A stretch of 32,452 nt of DNA from Desulfobacteraceae bacterium (GCA_003599015.1 QZIK01000138.1:1-32452), one strand, 5' to 3'; counted from the stretch's first letter, positions 16,302 through 25,422 are shown. Notes: generated by a model not told the origin, from the sequence alone. Made by a program: numbers and translations.

Positions 16302-18467
16302 TTAAGACCACTGCCGAGTGGGGGCGCAAAAGCGAACGGCCATGATTGCGATATCATCGGACTGACTGGCGACTCCGGTGAACTGCTTGACGTCCCCGCA
16401 CACCCCTCGGCAGATGCTCTCTGCATTCCAGTCTATCTGTGTAAGGGTTCTGAGATAATTCACTATTCTTTCCCTGCCATATAGATTTTGATTGGAATCC
16501 TGGGCCTCTGTAATGCCGTCCGATATGAGGACAAGCATATCGTCAGGCTGGATGGTCAATTGGGTGGCAAAGTATTCGTACCCTTCCAGCACGCACAAAG
16601 GCGGTCCTCCTTCCACAGGCAGATATTTCAAAAGTTCGTTGCGCCTCATGAGAATAGGTGCTTCATGTCCTGCGCTGCACAACTGCAATTCACCACTTAC
16701 AACATCCATGATTCCGGCAATCATTGAAACAAACATCATGGCCTGGTTTTCCCGTGATATCTCCCTGTTAAACTCTCCCATTAAGTCTTTTAATGGGATG
16801 TAGCACCTCAAGGCCGTGCTCTTACACAGGGTTTTACTCAAGGCCATGAAGAGCGACGCGGGGATCCCTTTACCCGCGACATCGCCAACAGAGAAGAAAA
16901 AGTGCCGTTCATCTATCATAAAAGCATCATATAAATCACCCCCTACTTCATAGGCCGGCTCGACTACGGCGTAAAAATCCACATGGAGCGGAAGCCCGGC
17001 AATTGATCCCGGTTCCGGCAATATCCCCATCTGAATTTCCCTGGCAGCCTGCAATTCTCCTGATATCCGGGCACGCTCAAGTCTTTCAATTTCCAGGGCC
17101 GCCTTCAATTCGCGCCTTTCCCGATTAGAGGCTGAAAACCCTAGCGTCAGTAGCGTGACAAAAACGGGCACATTTCCGAGGACTGCCAGCGACGGATCGT
17201 AAAGTGTTTTTCCTTTAATGAAAAAAATGATACTGGCTGAACATAAGAAAACTGCTGCTGACAGGAACACCACTATTCCATAGCCGGGGCGCAGCCATGG
17301 GAGCACTGTAATCAAAACTATTCCTGTGAATATAAATGCCCCTAACTCTAACCAAATGGCATTGGGCGGTCTAATGAGCCGGGAATTCGCCAGGATGTTT
17401 TCCACTATCTGAGCCTGCACCTCTAGACCATCCATTTTGGGAGCAACTGGTGTTGATACGACATCAATGGTGCCCACCCCGCTCACCCCAATGATGGCCA
17501 CTTGATTGTCAAAAGAACCTGCGCTCAGTTCTCCGTTCAATAAAGCAAGGGCTGAGACACGTCTATCCCTATAGGCGGGTGAGAAATGAAGCCTGATACG
17601 GCCGTCAGAATCTGTTGGAATAAAGGATTCCCCTAATTGAATCTGCCTAACCCCGTCAGTGCTTCCATGAACACTGTACCATTTCGCCCCTATAGCCGCG
17701 CGTAAAAGTTCAAGGGATAAAGCGGGAGCCAAGTGGCCATTTACTGCGATCAGAAGTGGCATTGAACGGATTACCCCGTCCCGGTCCCGGGTATCGTTGA
17801 GATACCCGCATCCGAAAGCCGCCTGTTCAAGCAGGGAAATGGTGGCCAGATGCCCCGAGTAAGATATAACATGACCGATTGGGGATTCCCCTGCGATCAC
17901 CGCGGGTGTCTGCCTGCGTTCTGTTTCAGTAAACCGCTCCCCCTGAGTTAAGCCGGCGCGGGCTACCACCGACGGCGTCCGCCGTAAGGTTTGAGCAAGG
18001 ATTTCGTCGTTTGAGGGTAATTTGGCCAGTTCCTCCCGAACAAGAGGAGCGACATCGGGCCTATCTTTGAGAACAATATCCGGGGAAAGGCTGTCAGGCT
18101 CCGGCATTATTATATCAAGGCCTATGGCCTTGGCCCCTAAGCGGTAAGTCGCTTCGATAAGCTTTGCAATTGTTGTACGCGGCCACGGCCACCGGCCCAG
18201 TTCTGCAAGACTGGCGTCGTCGATATCAACAACGACAACCGGAAAGCTCAATACCTGGCGGGGGAAGAGCCGCTGGCAGGTATCAAAAACAAAATGACTC
18301 AAGGGATTCCACAAATCGGCACCAAAGACTCTGAATGAAATGGTTAGCGACAGGAGTAAAGCGATAGCTATAGGCCGCCCGCGACCTCCGGTTAAAGTGA
18401 TGAAGGCGTGCGAAGACAACCATCCTGAATATTTTCTTAAGGGACTTGCTGGAGTGGATTTCTCCAC
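16302..18467 (-). CDS. CHASE2 sensor with SpoIIE/PP2C-type serine phosphatase
   Basis: A 721-residue membrane receptor. Translation starts at a GTG (18467) with AGGAG at 5-nt spacing. TM1 is at about 31-48. The extracytoplasmic CHASE2 domain follows (VVVVDIDDASLAELGRWPWPRTTIAKLI at about 77-104 and AKAIGLDIIMPEPDS at 112-126). Three closely spaced TM helices lie at about 350-440. After a short coiled coil, the SpoIIE phosphatase domain starts near 475 with LQAAREIQMGILP. It has EVGGDLYDAF, VGDVAGKGIPASLFM, CSAGHEAPIL and LVLISDGITEAQD, which carry the metal-binding aspartates. Family knowledge: such phosphatases dephosphorylate STAS anti-anti-sigma factors; a STAS gene is the first gene of this operon. 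It starts 8 nt after the MBL hydrolase stop codon. Confidence 0.9.
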   Translation of the reverse strand: MEKSTPASPLRKYSGWLSSHAFITLTGGRGRPIAIALLLSLTISFRVFGADLWNPLSHFVFDTCQRLFPRQVLSFPVVVVDIDDASLAELGRWPWPRTTIAKLIEATYRLGAKAIGLDIIMPEPDSLSPDIVLKDRPDVAPLVREELAKLPSNDEILAQTLRRTPSVVARAGLTQGERFTETERRQTPAVIAGESPIGHVISYSGHLATISLLEQAAFGCGYLNDTRDRDGVIRSMPLLIAVNGHLAPALSLELLRAAIGAKWYSVHGSTDGVRQIQLGESFIPTDSDGRIRLHFSPAYRDRRVSALALLNGELSAGSFDNQVAIIGVSGVGTIDVVSTPVAPKMDGLEVQAQIVENILANSRLIRPPNAIWLELGAFIFTGIVLITVLPWLRPGYGIVVFLSAAVFLCSASIIFFIKGKTLYDPSLAVLGNVPVFVTLLTLGFSASNRERRELKAALEIERLERARISGELQAAREIQMGILPEPGSIAGLPLHVDFYAVVEPAYEVGGDLYDAFMIDERHFFFSVGDVAGKGIPASLFMALSKTLCKSTALRCYIPLKDLMGEFNREISRENQAMMFVSMIAGIMDVVSGELQLCSAGHEAPILMRRNELLKYLPVEGGPPLCVLEGYEYFATQLTIQPDDMLVLISDGITEAQDSNQNLYGRERIVNYLRTLTQIDWNAESICRGVCGDVKQFTGVASQSDDIAIMAVRFCAPTRQWS

Positions 18468-18475
18468 TGGCGCTC

Positions 18476-19444
18476 CTAGATATCGATTATCAAATTGTCG
18501 TAAGCAGTAGATATCTTAAGGTAATGATTTTCGTGTACGATTTTTTCATAGCGTTTAGTTTCCTGCAAAATCGTATATAGAGTCTCATCATTATAGGCAG
18601 GTTCATGATGAAACATACAATAGTGCTTCACCTTAGCTCGCAAACACAAATCTACGCCCACGATATTACTGGAATGTCCCCAGTCTTCCCTAATAGTACT
18701 CATATCAGCCAGTGAATACATGGCGTCAAAGATGACAAGGTCTGCATTGCGGAAAAAATCTTCTACTGCAGCAGTTTCCTCCTCGTTCTGCAGCTTGTAT
18801 TCGGCGTCGGTTGAGTAAACCACGGTCTTCCCATCTTTCTCAAAACGATAACCAAAAGAGCTTCCGTGATGAGACTGTCGCATAAGTTTAACGCAAAAAC
18901 CGTTAATTTCATACCAACGATCCACTTCCAGATGTATGAATGAAATATCTGCGCCCAACTGATTCCAGTCAACAGGGAAACATGGGCTGGATTGCTGCCT
19001 GCGAAAAGCATCTTCCAGGACATCAGTGCTGTGCCCTCCGTAAATACGGATGGTATTGCCCGAAATATAGGCAGGTGGGAAGAAAGGAAAACCCATGATA
19101 TGGTCCCAATGAACATGCGACATAAAAAAGTGATACACCTTAGGATGGTCTAATCCGCATCCGTAATCCGTCATAATCTTTTGTCCGAAACGGCGCAACC
19201 CCGATCCCATATCGCAAACCATGTACTCGCCACCTCCTTCGATTTGAACACAGGACGAATCGCCGCCGTATCCAAAACGGATGGGGAACCTGAGCGATTC
19301 ATCAATAAATAGCTCAATCTGGTTTTCGTTTTCAAAGTGGCGCCCTTCGGCCAGACTGAGGGCCGTTCTAATCTTTTCGCGGATCATATGACCGTCGGCT
19401 GCTACTGGTATGGAACCTCTCGTGCCCCAGAATCTAATTCGCAT
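18476..19444 (-). CDS. Metallo-beta-lactamase-fold hydrolase
   Basis: A 322-residue cytoplasmic protein. The frame extends upstream to a TTG, but the ATG at 19444 directly follows GAGGAGG and gives the characteristic start MRIRFWGTRGSIPV. The zinc motif is SHVHWDH (H110, H112, D114, H115). Further metal-ligand candidates are the histidines in MRQSHHGSS, the aspartate in YSTDAEY, and HHEPAYND near the C-terminus. The family includes PhnP-like phosphodiesterases, tRNase Z-like enzymes and cyclic-nucleotide phosphodiesterases; the substrate is unknown. Sitting between a STAS protein and a CHASE2-SpoIIE phosphatase, it may hydrolyse a signalling nucleotide or sense a ligand; that is inference only. 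Confidence 0.85.
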   Translation of the reverse strand: MRIRFWGTRGSIPVAADGHMIREKIRTALSLAEGRHFENENQIELFIDESLRFPIRFGYGGDSSCVQIEGGGEYMVCDMGSGLRRFGQKIMTDYGCGLDHPKVYHFFMSHVHWDHIMGFPFFPPAYISGNTIRIYGGHSTDVLEDAFRRQQSSPCFPVDWNQLGADISFIHLEVDRWYEINGFCVKLMRQSHHGSSFGYRFEKDGKTVVYSTDAEYKLQNEEETAAVEDFFRNADLVIFDAMYSLADMSTIREDWGHSSNIVGVDLCLRAKVKHYCMFHHEPAYNDETLYTILQETKRYEKIVHENHYLKISTAYDNLIIDI

Positions 19445-19511
19445 CCCCCTCCTCAAAAGCGTCCTCCTGGTCTATGCTGAGATGCCGATATCCCTCTATG
19501 CTAGATCTTTC

Positions 19512-19889
19512 TTATACCTCCTTGTAATTGGCGGCGGCATCAGGCGACAGGTTTTCAAGAGCAGATTTCACAGTCGAAAAAACCCTAAAAACCAGGTCGA
19601 ATCGGCTGATTCTGAAAATTTCTTTTATTCCAGGCCTTAGGGCTGCCACAGCAACTTCGCCTTTTTGCTTGTCACAAGCCTTGGCAGCGGTCATAAGTAC
19701 TCTCAGGCCGGCACTCGTCATAAAATCCACACCGCCCAGATCAATGATGAATTTCTTATATTCCCCTGCCTTACATTGATTCAAATGAGGCTTGAGCGCA
19801 TTCCCAAAATCTGTTGCAGTCCTATGGTCGATTCGCCCTTGAACCTTGATCAAAGTGACATCTGAAACTTGCTGACATGTAATTTCCAT
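19512..19889 (-). CDS. STAS-domain anti-anti-sigma factor (SpoIIAA/RsbV-like)
   Basis: A 125-residue single-domain STAS protein. Visible elements are VTLIKVQGRIDHRTATDFGNAL, the strand KFIIDLGGVDFMTSAGLRVL and VAVAALRPGIKEIF. Ser59 in FMTSAGLR sits at the position phosphorylated by anti-sigma kinases in SpoIIAA and RsbV. Its likely phosphatase is the CHASE2-SpoIIE protein of the same operon, two genes downstream. The matching RsbW/SpoIIAB-type kinase and the sigma factor are not in this window. AGGGA lies just before the ATG. The next gene starts 67 nt downstream. The C-terminus runs about 15 residues past the usual domain end. Confidence 0.9.
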   Translation of the reverse strand: MEITCQQVSDVTLIKVQGRIDHRTATDFGNALKPHLNQCKAGEYKKFIIDLGGVDFMTSAGLRVLMTAAKACDKQKGEVAVAALRPGIKEIFRISRFDLVFRVFSTVKSALENLSPDAAANYKEV

Positions 19890-20046
19890 AGTTCCCTATA
19901 ACCGATAAGGAGGTAAAAGTCATCAGCCTGCGACACGAGGTCAGTCCTGATAAAAGACCACATTTACCATTCTGTGATCTTCTGCTCCGAAATCTTATCC
20001 CGCAATCATGAAGCTCGTGGAGCCCGGACCCGCAATATCTTTCATT

Positions 20047-20083
20047 CCCCCGGAAGTCAGCCCCTGCCTTACGGACTCGGGGG
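20047..20083. repeat. Hairpin downstream of the molybdopterin oxidoreductase gene
   Basis: CCCCCG (20047-20052) and CGGGGG (20078-20083) pair, and AGTC/GACT extends the stem after a 2-nt bulge. No T-tract follows on the minus strand, so it is at best a weak terminator or mRNA 3'-end structure for the gene ending at 20093. Confidence 0.35.
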
Positions 20084-20092
20084 ATACATACT

Positions 20093-22336
20093 TCAGGGTT
20101 TTACAGGCTCAATCCTGCATGGGACATACCTGTGAATGGGGGTCCCGGCAACAGGGTCTCTGTTGGCAGCTGAGGTGAGCATGTTGACATTGACCCCGTG
20201 TGTCTTGCCATTGTAATCCAGCCCGAAGCCGTGAGGTATGACGATTTGGCCTTTTCTCACCTCTTTCGTCACCTCGAGCTCTATTTCCACAGATGATGTC
20301 TCTGTGACAACACGCACTGTAGATCCGTCCGAAAAGCCAAGACTGGATGCATCCTCCGGATGAATTGAACATGTGCAGGCTCTTTTCCCCTCATTCCATG
20401 AAGGATCCCTCATGAGGGTGTTTGCGTTAAAGTCCATATGGCGGCCTGCCATTAGCACAAGTGGATAACGCTGGTCAGGATTTAGTGCCTTTATCTCTTT
20501 TTCAGGCTCTATTTCCCTAATCCTGTCCTTTAGCTCGGCAATGAATATGTCTATCTTTTTATCCGGATGCTGTATGGATGTAAAATTGTCCCCTTCTTCG
20601 CAACGCCCTATCCAGACGCCGTCAGGATGGTCCAGGATGGCCTGGAAGACCTCCTCTCCCATGGCAGGCCCCGGCTTGAAACCAACCCTCTTAGCGTTTT
20701 CCCTGAAATGCTGAGGTGCCGACTGAAGAAGACCCCAAAGGGCGGCGAGATGAACTGAGCCGAGTGTCTTTCCCAGGGTTTTTGCCAACACAAATGGAAG
20801 GGCCCTGGATGCCTCGGGATGCTCGTTCATGTAGCGCATCAGCTCCGTCCCAAAAGCCAGCCTGTCTCCACCGACCGCATCCTGGAGATAATCAGGTATA
20901 GGCGGAATAAGACCAAGTGCATCTGCAAGCCGGACGTGTATCTCTCCAAGCTCAATCCTCTCACCCTCTGGTTTAAGTATTGGTCTTCTCATCTGAAAGA
21001 AAATCTCAGGATAGGTCCAGGCAAAAAAGGTCCCGTCCCAGGATTCATACCCGGATCTTGCCGGAAGAACATAGTGAGAAAGGGATGCAGTCTCGGTCAT
21101 GGCAAGCTCTGCGGTCACAAGGAGATCAAGTCTCTTAAAGGCCTCCTCATAGGCGGTCGTATCCGCATAAGAGCGAAGCGGATTGGACTGACAGCAAAGA
21201 ACCGCCCTGAGTCTTTCCGGATGATCGCTCATTATTTCCTCTGGCATGACATTGGGAGGAAATGTGCCCATGATTGCTGGGAACCCTGTCGCAACCGTAC
21301 GCCATGTCCTATGGTCCCGCTCATCTGAGTGCGCCCCAAGCGGCATGAGGTGACCGGGAATGATGTTTCCTCCGGGCACGCACATCCTTCCGCATACTGT
21401 AAGGAGTATTATCTGAAGGTAGGATGTGACCGTGCTGTGGCGGCCCATGAGGGTACCAAGATCCGCGTGCATGGAGGATCTTCTGGTTGCAAAAAGCCGG
21501 GCCACCTCCTTTACCTTTTCATAGTCAAGCTCGCAAACATCAACTGCAGCACGGGCGTCAAAATCCGAAAAAAGCGGGGCTATCTCTTGGAATCCATTCA
21601 CATGTTGATGTATATAGTCTTCGGCCTGCCAACCATTTTGAAGGATGATCCCTATCATGGCCCTGAATAAAAGCGCGTCCGTTCCAGGCCTTATGGGAAG
21701 GTGAATATCGGCTATTTTTGCCGTCTCAGAGCGGCGCGGATCAATTACAACGAGGATTTTTTCAGGGTCCTTTGAAAAAGCCGTCAAGAATCTCCTTGCC
21801 TGGGGCATCTGGTGGCTCATCATGCCGTTCCAGCCCACGGCCATAAGCATGTCCGTATTGTGATGATCCGGCATTGTAAATAGATACTGGCGGCCCGTGG
21901 CCCTTCCCTGCACCCAAAAATGCCCTGTCAGTTCCTGGGCAAGGGCCGAGTAGTGGTACTGGGAGCCCATGGCCCTAAGGAGCCTTACCCCGAAGGCCGC
22001 CTCAAAGTGGCATCCCTGTCCGCCTCCACCCATGTAGGCCAGGGATCTGGGCCCGTGTTCTCCGACTATGGTATTAAGTTTTTGGGCTATCTCTCTGACT
22101 GCCTGATCCCAGGATATCCTCTCAAATCCTGATGATGTCTTCTTAAGTGGGTAGTTCAGGCGCTGGTCGTGGTGCTGATGACGGGCCACGTTGAGGCCCT
22201 TCCTGCAGGCATATCCCTCGCTTCTTGGGTTGGCCTTATCTGGTTTTACCTTTGCTATCCTGTTTTCCTCAACCTCTATCTCGAGCCCGCAGTTCTGGGC
22301 GCAAAGCACACATCCGGTTTTGTGGACCTTCCCCAT
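20093..22336 (-). CDS. Molybdopterin (bis-MGD) oxidoreductase, DMSO reductase superfamily
   Basis: A 747-residue catalytic subunit. An N-terminal [4Fe-4S] site is formed by C9, C12, C16 and C44 (CVLCAQNC ... YACRKG), followed by the usual YPLKKTSSGFERISWDQA. Cofactor-binding parts include MLMAVGWNGMMSHQMP, LVVIDPRRSETAKIADIHLPIRPGTD and the C-terminal molydop-binding domain (YPLVLMAGRH, CSIHPEDASSLGFSDGSTV, GQIVIPHGFGLDY). No twin-arginine signal is seen, so it is probably cytoplasmic. No electron-transfer or membrane subunit gene is adjacent. The region where the protein Mo ligand normally lies (about 125-145) shows no Cys or Sec. It starts 16 nt after the acyl-CoA ligase gene, with GGGAG upstream of the ATG. 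The substrate is unknown; a link to acyl-CoA metabolism is inferred from the operon. Confidence 0.85.
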   Translation of the reverse strand: MGKVHKTGCVLCAQNCGLEIEVEENRIAKVKPDKANPRSEGYACRKGLNVARHQHHDQRLNYPLKKTSSGFERISWDQAVREIAQKLNTIVGEHGPRSLAYMGGGGQGCHFEAAFGVRLLRAMGSQYHYSALAQELTGHFWVQGRATGRQYLFTMPDHHNTDMLMAVGWNGMMSHQMPQARRFLTAFSKDPEKILVVIDPRRSETAKIADIHLPIRPGTDALLFRAMIGIILQNGWQAEDYIHQHVNGFQEIAPLFSDFDARAAVDVCELDYEKVKEVARLFATRRSSMHADLGTLMGRHSTVTSYLQIILLTVCGRMCVPGGNIIPGHLMPLGAHSDERDHRTWRTVATGFPAIMGTFPPNVMPEEIMSDHPERLRAVLCCQSNPLRSYADTTAYEEAFKRLDLLVTAELAMTETASLSHYVLPARSGYESWDGTFFAWTYPEIFFQMRRPILKPEGERIELGEIHVRLADALGLIPPIPDYLQDAVGGDRLAFGTELMRYMNEHPEASRALPFVLAKTLGKTLGSVHLAALWGLLQSAPQHFRENAKRVGFKPGPAMGEEVFQAILDHPDGVWIGRCEEGDNFTSIQHPDKKIDIFIAELKDRIREIEPEKEIKALNPDQRYPLVLMAGRHMDFNANTLMRDPSWNEGKRACTCSIHPEDASSLGFSDGSTVRVVTETSSVEIELEVTKEVRKGQIVIPHGFGLDYNGKTHGVNVNMLTSAANRDPVAGTPIHRYVPCRIEPVKP

Positions 22337-22352
22337 ATGTATTATCTCCCTT

Positions 22353-24182
22353 TTAGAGCACCCTTATCTCAGGAGCGTCGTCTCTGTACATTTCTTCTAT
22401 AACGTCCTTGAACCTCTCCCTCACAACCTTGCGTTTGACCTTCAGGGTCGCGGTCAGTTCGCCTGTATCCTTTGAAAAGGATTTTTTAATAACTGCAAAA
22501 CGTTTTATTGTCTCAAAGCGGGCAAGCTTTGCATTGACCTCTGCAACCCTTGCCTTCAAGGCATCGAGAAAGTCAGGATTTGATAGCAGTTCCTCAAGGC
22601 TTCCAGGCATAATACCCTTTCCGACTGCCAGCCGGTTCGCCTCATCGGCGTTCAGGTTGAAAAGAGCCGTGAGGAATTTCCGCCTGTCACCCAGCACAAT
22701 CACCTGCTCAAAAACAGGATCACCCTTAAAAAGATTCTCTATTTTCTGAGGTGCAACATTCTTTCCACCTGATGTTATTATAAGATCCTTCTTGCGGTCA
22801 ACGATCCTCAGAAATCCTTCTGCTCCTATCTCTCCGATGTCTCCTGTCCTGAGAAATCCGTCCCGGGTGAAGGCCTGCTTTGTGTCATCTTCCATCGCCC
22901 AGTAACCTGCAAATACATTTTCACCCCTTATCAATATCTCCCCGTCTTGTGCTATCCTTATCTCAACACCGGGCAGAGGTCCGCCTACTGTGCCTATCCT
23001 GTGAAATGCGAGGTTGCTCATGGTCGCTGGAGCCGTGCACTCAGTCATGCCGTATCCTTCAATCACCTTTATGCCTGCTGCGTTGAAAAATCGGATTATC
23101 TCAGGTCCGGTCGGCGCACCTGATGCTGTAATCCATCTTACCCTGCCCCCCAGGGCCTCCCTGAGTTTCCGGAAGATGAGAAGATAGGCAAGTCTGTATT
23201 TATATCTGAGGACTGGGGAAATCTTCTTTCCTTCCTCCTCCAGCTCGCAGATGCAAGCGCCGATCCGGTGGCCCCATTCGAAAATTCTTCGACGCCACCA
23301 AGGCTGTTCGTTCACCCTGCTGAGGATTCTTTGATATACCTTTTCGCAGACACGCGGAACAGCCAGGATCAGGGTCGGTCTTTTTTCCTGTATGTCCTGC
23401 ACGAGGCTTTCCACAGACTCCGCATAAGAGGCGGTAATCCCCACAAACATCCCGTAAAAATGTCCTGCTACCCTTTCAAAAACATGGCTCAGAGGGAGAA
23501 ACGGAACAGTGGAATCGGTCTCATCGGCGTATCTGGGCCTTATATTGTCAAGGGCTTCCACCACGGCCATTATGTTTCTGTGTGTGATCATGGCCCCTTT
23601 CGGCACCCCTGTTGTTCCTGAGGTGTAGACAATGGTTGCGAGATCCGAGGGAATGACTTCCCCGGAAAGGTCATCAAAAAGAGATGGATTTTTCTCGTGA
23701 ATTTCATCGCCCCGGGCTAAAATCATCTTGAAACTTGAAACCAGTGACGGACTGCCGTCTCCTTCTTCAAAGCCTTCAATTACTATGATACGCTCAAGAT
23801 TTGGGCAGGAATCTTTTGAATTTTCTATTTTTTCAAGCTGTGCCTTATTTTCAACCACAATGATCCGAGAACCGGAATTTGATATTATGAAGGCTATTTC
23901 TTCCGGCGCCAGGGTTGGATAAAGGGGAACAAGACAGGCGCCTATGCCCAGAACCCCCATGTCACAATAAAGCCATTCAAGCCTGTTTTCAGATAAAAGC
24001 CCTACCCTGTCCCCTTTCCTTATCCCAAGGCTATAAAGGCCCAGCCCAAAAGCCCTTGCTTGATGGAAATACTCAGTCCAGGAGACGGATTCCCACTTCC
24101 CCCTGAGTTTCTTTTCAACCGCGGGTCTGGAGCCGAATCGAGCCGCCCTGTTTCTGAAGACCTCGTTGATCGTCTTTTCCAT
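22353..24182 (-). CDS. Long-chain fatty acid-CoA ligase (AMP-forming)
   Basis: A 609-residue ANL-superfamily enzyme of FadD/FAA1 type. The frame continues upstream to an ATG at 24233, but the ATG at 24182 has GAGGAG at 7-nt spacing and gives the usual start. The adenylation signature YTSGTTGVPKG is at 186-196, with GYGMTECTAP (A5), FLRTGDIG and RIVDRKKDLIITSGGKNVAPQKIE (A8 hinge) further on. The reaction is fatty acid + ATP + CoA to acyl-CoA + AMP + PPi. The length and the long internal segment (IFEWGHRIG to RKLREALGG) fit long-chain rather than acetyl or aryl ligases. It is the first gene of an operon with the molybdopterin oxidoreductase. Confidence 0.9.
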   Translation of the reverse strand: MEKTINEVFRNRAARFGSRPAVEKKLRGKWESVSWTEYFHQARAFGLGLYSLGIRKGDRVGLLSENRLEWLYCDMGVLGIGACLVPLYPTLAPEEIAFIISNSGSRIIVVENKAQLEKIENSKDSCPNLERIIVIEGFEEGDGSPSLVSSFKMILARGDEIHEKNPSLFDDLSGEVIPSDLATIVYTSGTTGVPKGAMITHRNIMAVVEALDNIRPRYADETDSTVPFLPLSHVFERVAGHFYGMFVGITASYAESVESLVQDIQEKRPTLILAVPRVCEKVYQRILSRVNEQPWWRRRIFEWGHRIGACICELEEEGKKISPVLRYKYRLAYLLIFRKLREALGGRVRWITASGAPTGPEIIRFFNAAGIKVIEGYGMTECTAPATMSNLAFHRIGTVGGPLPGVEIRIAQDGEILIRGENVFAGYWAMEDDTKQAFTRDGFLRTGDIGEIGAEGFLRIVDRKKDLIITSGGKNVAPQKIENLFKGDPVFEQVIVLGDRRKFLTALFNLNADEANRLAVGKGIMPGSLEELLSNPDFLDALKARVAEVNAKLARFETIKRFAVIKKSFSKDTGELTATLKVKRKVVRERFKDVIEEMYRDDAPEIRVL

Positions 24183-24289
24183 GGTTTCACTCCTCTTGAT
24201 CGTGGAAGTAAGAGAAAAGACACGAGAACACATTGAGTATCCATTTACTTGGTTAATTGAGAAAAAGTCAAGTACCGGAAGAAAGACTG

Positions 24290-24318
24290 TTGAAATAGGC
24301 TTATAAGGGAATTATAAT
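24290..24318 (+). promoter_or_regulatory. Near-consensus sigma-70 promoter of the secreted protein gene
   Basis: TTGAAA (24290-24295), a 17-bp spacer and a perfect TATAAT (24313-24318) lie about 50 nt upstream of the ATG at 24369. Confidence 0.75.
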
Positions 24319-24368
24319 CGGAATTACTTAGAAAAAAGCATGCGACAGTTGAGAAAAGAGGGGATAAG

Positions 24369-25175
24369 ATGAAAAGATTCGGATTGCTTGCATTGATTCT
24401 GTTTCTGACGGTCGGTTCTGCTTCGGAAGTTCTGGCCGAGCTTCGCATTGAAAACCTGTGTTTTCGTGCATCCAAGTACGGTCCTGTCAAGGGTGAAAAC
24501 GTATTCTCTCTGGGAGAATGGATTCATATGAGCATGGACATCACGGGGCTTAAGACCGACCCTGGGGGAATGCAGGATGTTGAACTTTACGTCACAGTGC
24601 TCCACGAAGGTGGAGAAACCCTGATGCCGAGAAAACGAATGATCGCCATACAGGAAAAGCCGCTTTACAACCAGGCGAGGCTGGCAGCCGTTTTTAGACT
24701 AATGGCCGGAGATGACTGGCCTCCAGGAAAATACACACTGACGCTCGATGCGGAGGATAGAGCCGCCTCAAGCAATGCCCAGGCAAAAGCGAATTTCGTT
24801 CAGGTCCCGCTTAAACCTGCACTCATCAACCTTTCTCTCACAGCGGACAAGGAGGGAGAGATTCCTATTCCCTGGGTCGTGCAAAAGGCAATGAAGGCAT
24901 ATATACAGTTCACCATCTCGGGCATAGGACAGGGTGAAGACAGGGGGGTTGATTTTACCCTGGATCTGCTGGTTCGGGACGAACAAAAAAGGCCGGTGGG
25001 CCAGGGCCGTGTTCTGGCTTACAATGCAATTCTCAAGGAACGCATGATTCTTATCCCAGCCCATGTAAGCCTGAGCTTCAACATCCCGGGAAAACTCGAA
25101 TATGAACTTGTCCTTAAAGACCGAAAGGCGCAGCGCAGCTTAACCGCGACCCTTCCAATAACCGTGATGGAGTAA
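24369..25175 (+). CDS. Exported protein of unknown function, two beta-sandwich-like domains
   Basis: A 268-residue protein, not recognised as a named family. GAGGGG lies 6 nt before the ATG. A clear signal peptide (MKRFGLLALILFLTVGSASEVLA) has a cleavage site near residue 23. The mature part falls into two halves of about 120 residues. Each contains alternating beta-type strands with WIHMSMDITGL / AYIQFTISGI, DVELYVTVL / FTLDLLVRDE and a closing PGKYTLTLDAED / PGKLEYELVLKDR. This suggests an internal duplication of an Ig-like or cohesin-like fold in the periplasm. It is monocistronic, divergent from the acyl-CoA ligase gene and convergent with the AEC transporter gene. It has no cysteine near the cleavage site that would suggest lipidation. 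Confidence 0.75.
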   Translation: MKRFGLLALILFLTVGSASEVLAELRIENLCFRASKYGPVKGENVFSLGEWIHMSMDITGLKTDPGGMQDVELYVTVLHEGGETLMPRKRMIAIQEKPLYNQARLAAVFRLMAGDDWPPGKYTLTLDAEDRAASSNAQAKANFVQVPLKPALINLSLTADKEGEIPIPWVVQKAMKAYIQFTISGIGQGEDRGVDFTLDLLVRDEQKRPVGQGRVLAYNAILKERMILIPAHVSLSFNIPGKLEYELVLKDRKAQRSLTATLPITVME

Positions 25176-25422
25176 TGTCATAATTTGATCTCCGGAATTT
25201 TGTCATACTCGCGTCCTGCAGAAAAACCCTCCGAGTTCCGACGAGCCCCCCTTTGGTCCTGACGAGATCGTTCCGATCATTCATCAAAACCAGGCTCACG
25301 TTTGCCGCAACCATCCCTTATGGGGTTGTCAGCAGGGAGGCAGGGCATTTGAAGCCCCTGGATGATATTGAACATTAATACAATGGACAGCTACTTGAAT
25401 CAATAGAAAGAGACCGAGCGAT

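Noticed and set aside
19890-20000. GGAGG on the plus strand at about 19909-19913 as a start of a small plus-strand gene
   Set aside because: No start codon with an open frame of useful length follows it.
25176-25207. Direct repeat TGTCATA at 25176-25182 and 25201-25207
   Set aside because: Seven bases repeated once just past a stop codon is within chance expectation, and no promoter is nearby.
25114-25314. A 66-codon minus-strand ORF in the 25176-25422 gap
   Set aside because: It overlaps the end of the secreted protein gene, has no clear ribosome binding site and no recognisable family. A degenerate gene remnant cannot be excluded.
25341-25360. Hairpin CAGGGC-ATTTGAA-GCCCCTG between convergent genes
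   Set aside because: There is no T-tract on either strand. It could be an mRNA end structure but cannot be called a terminator.
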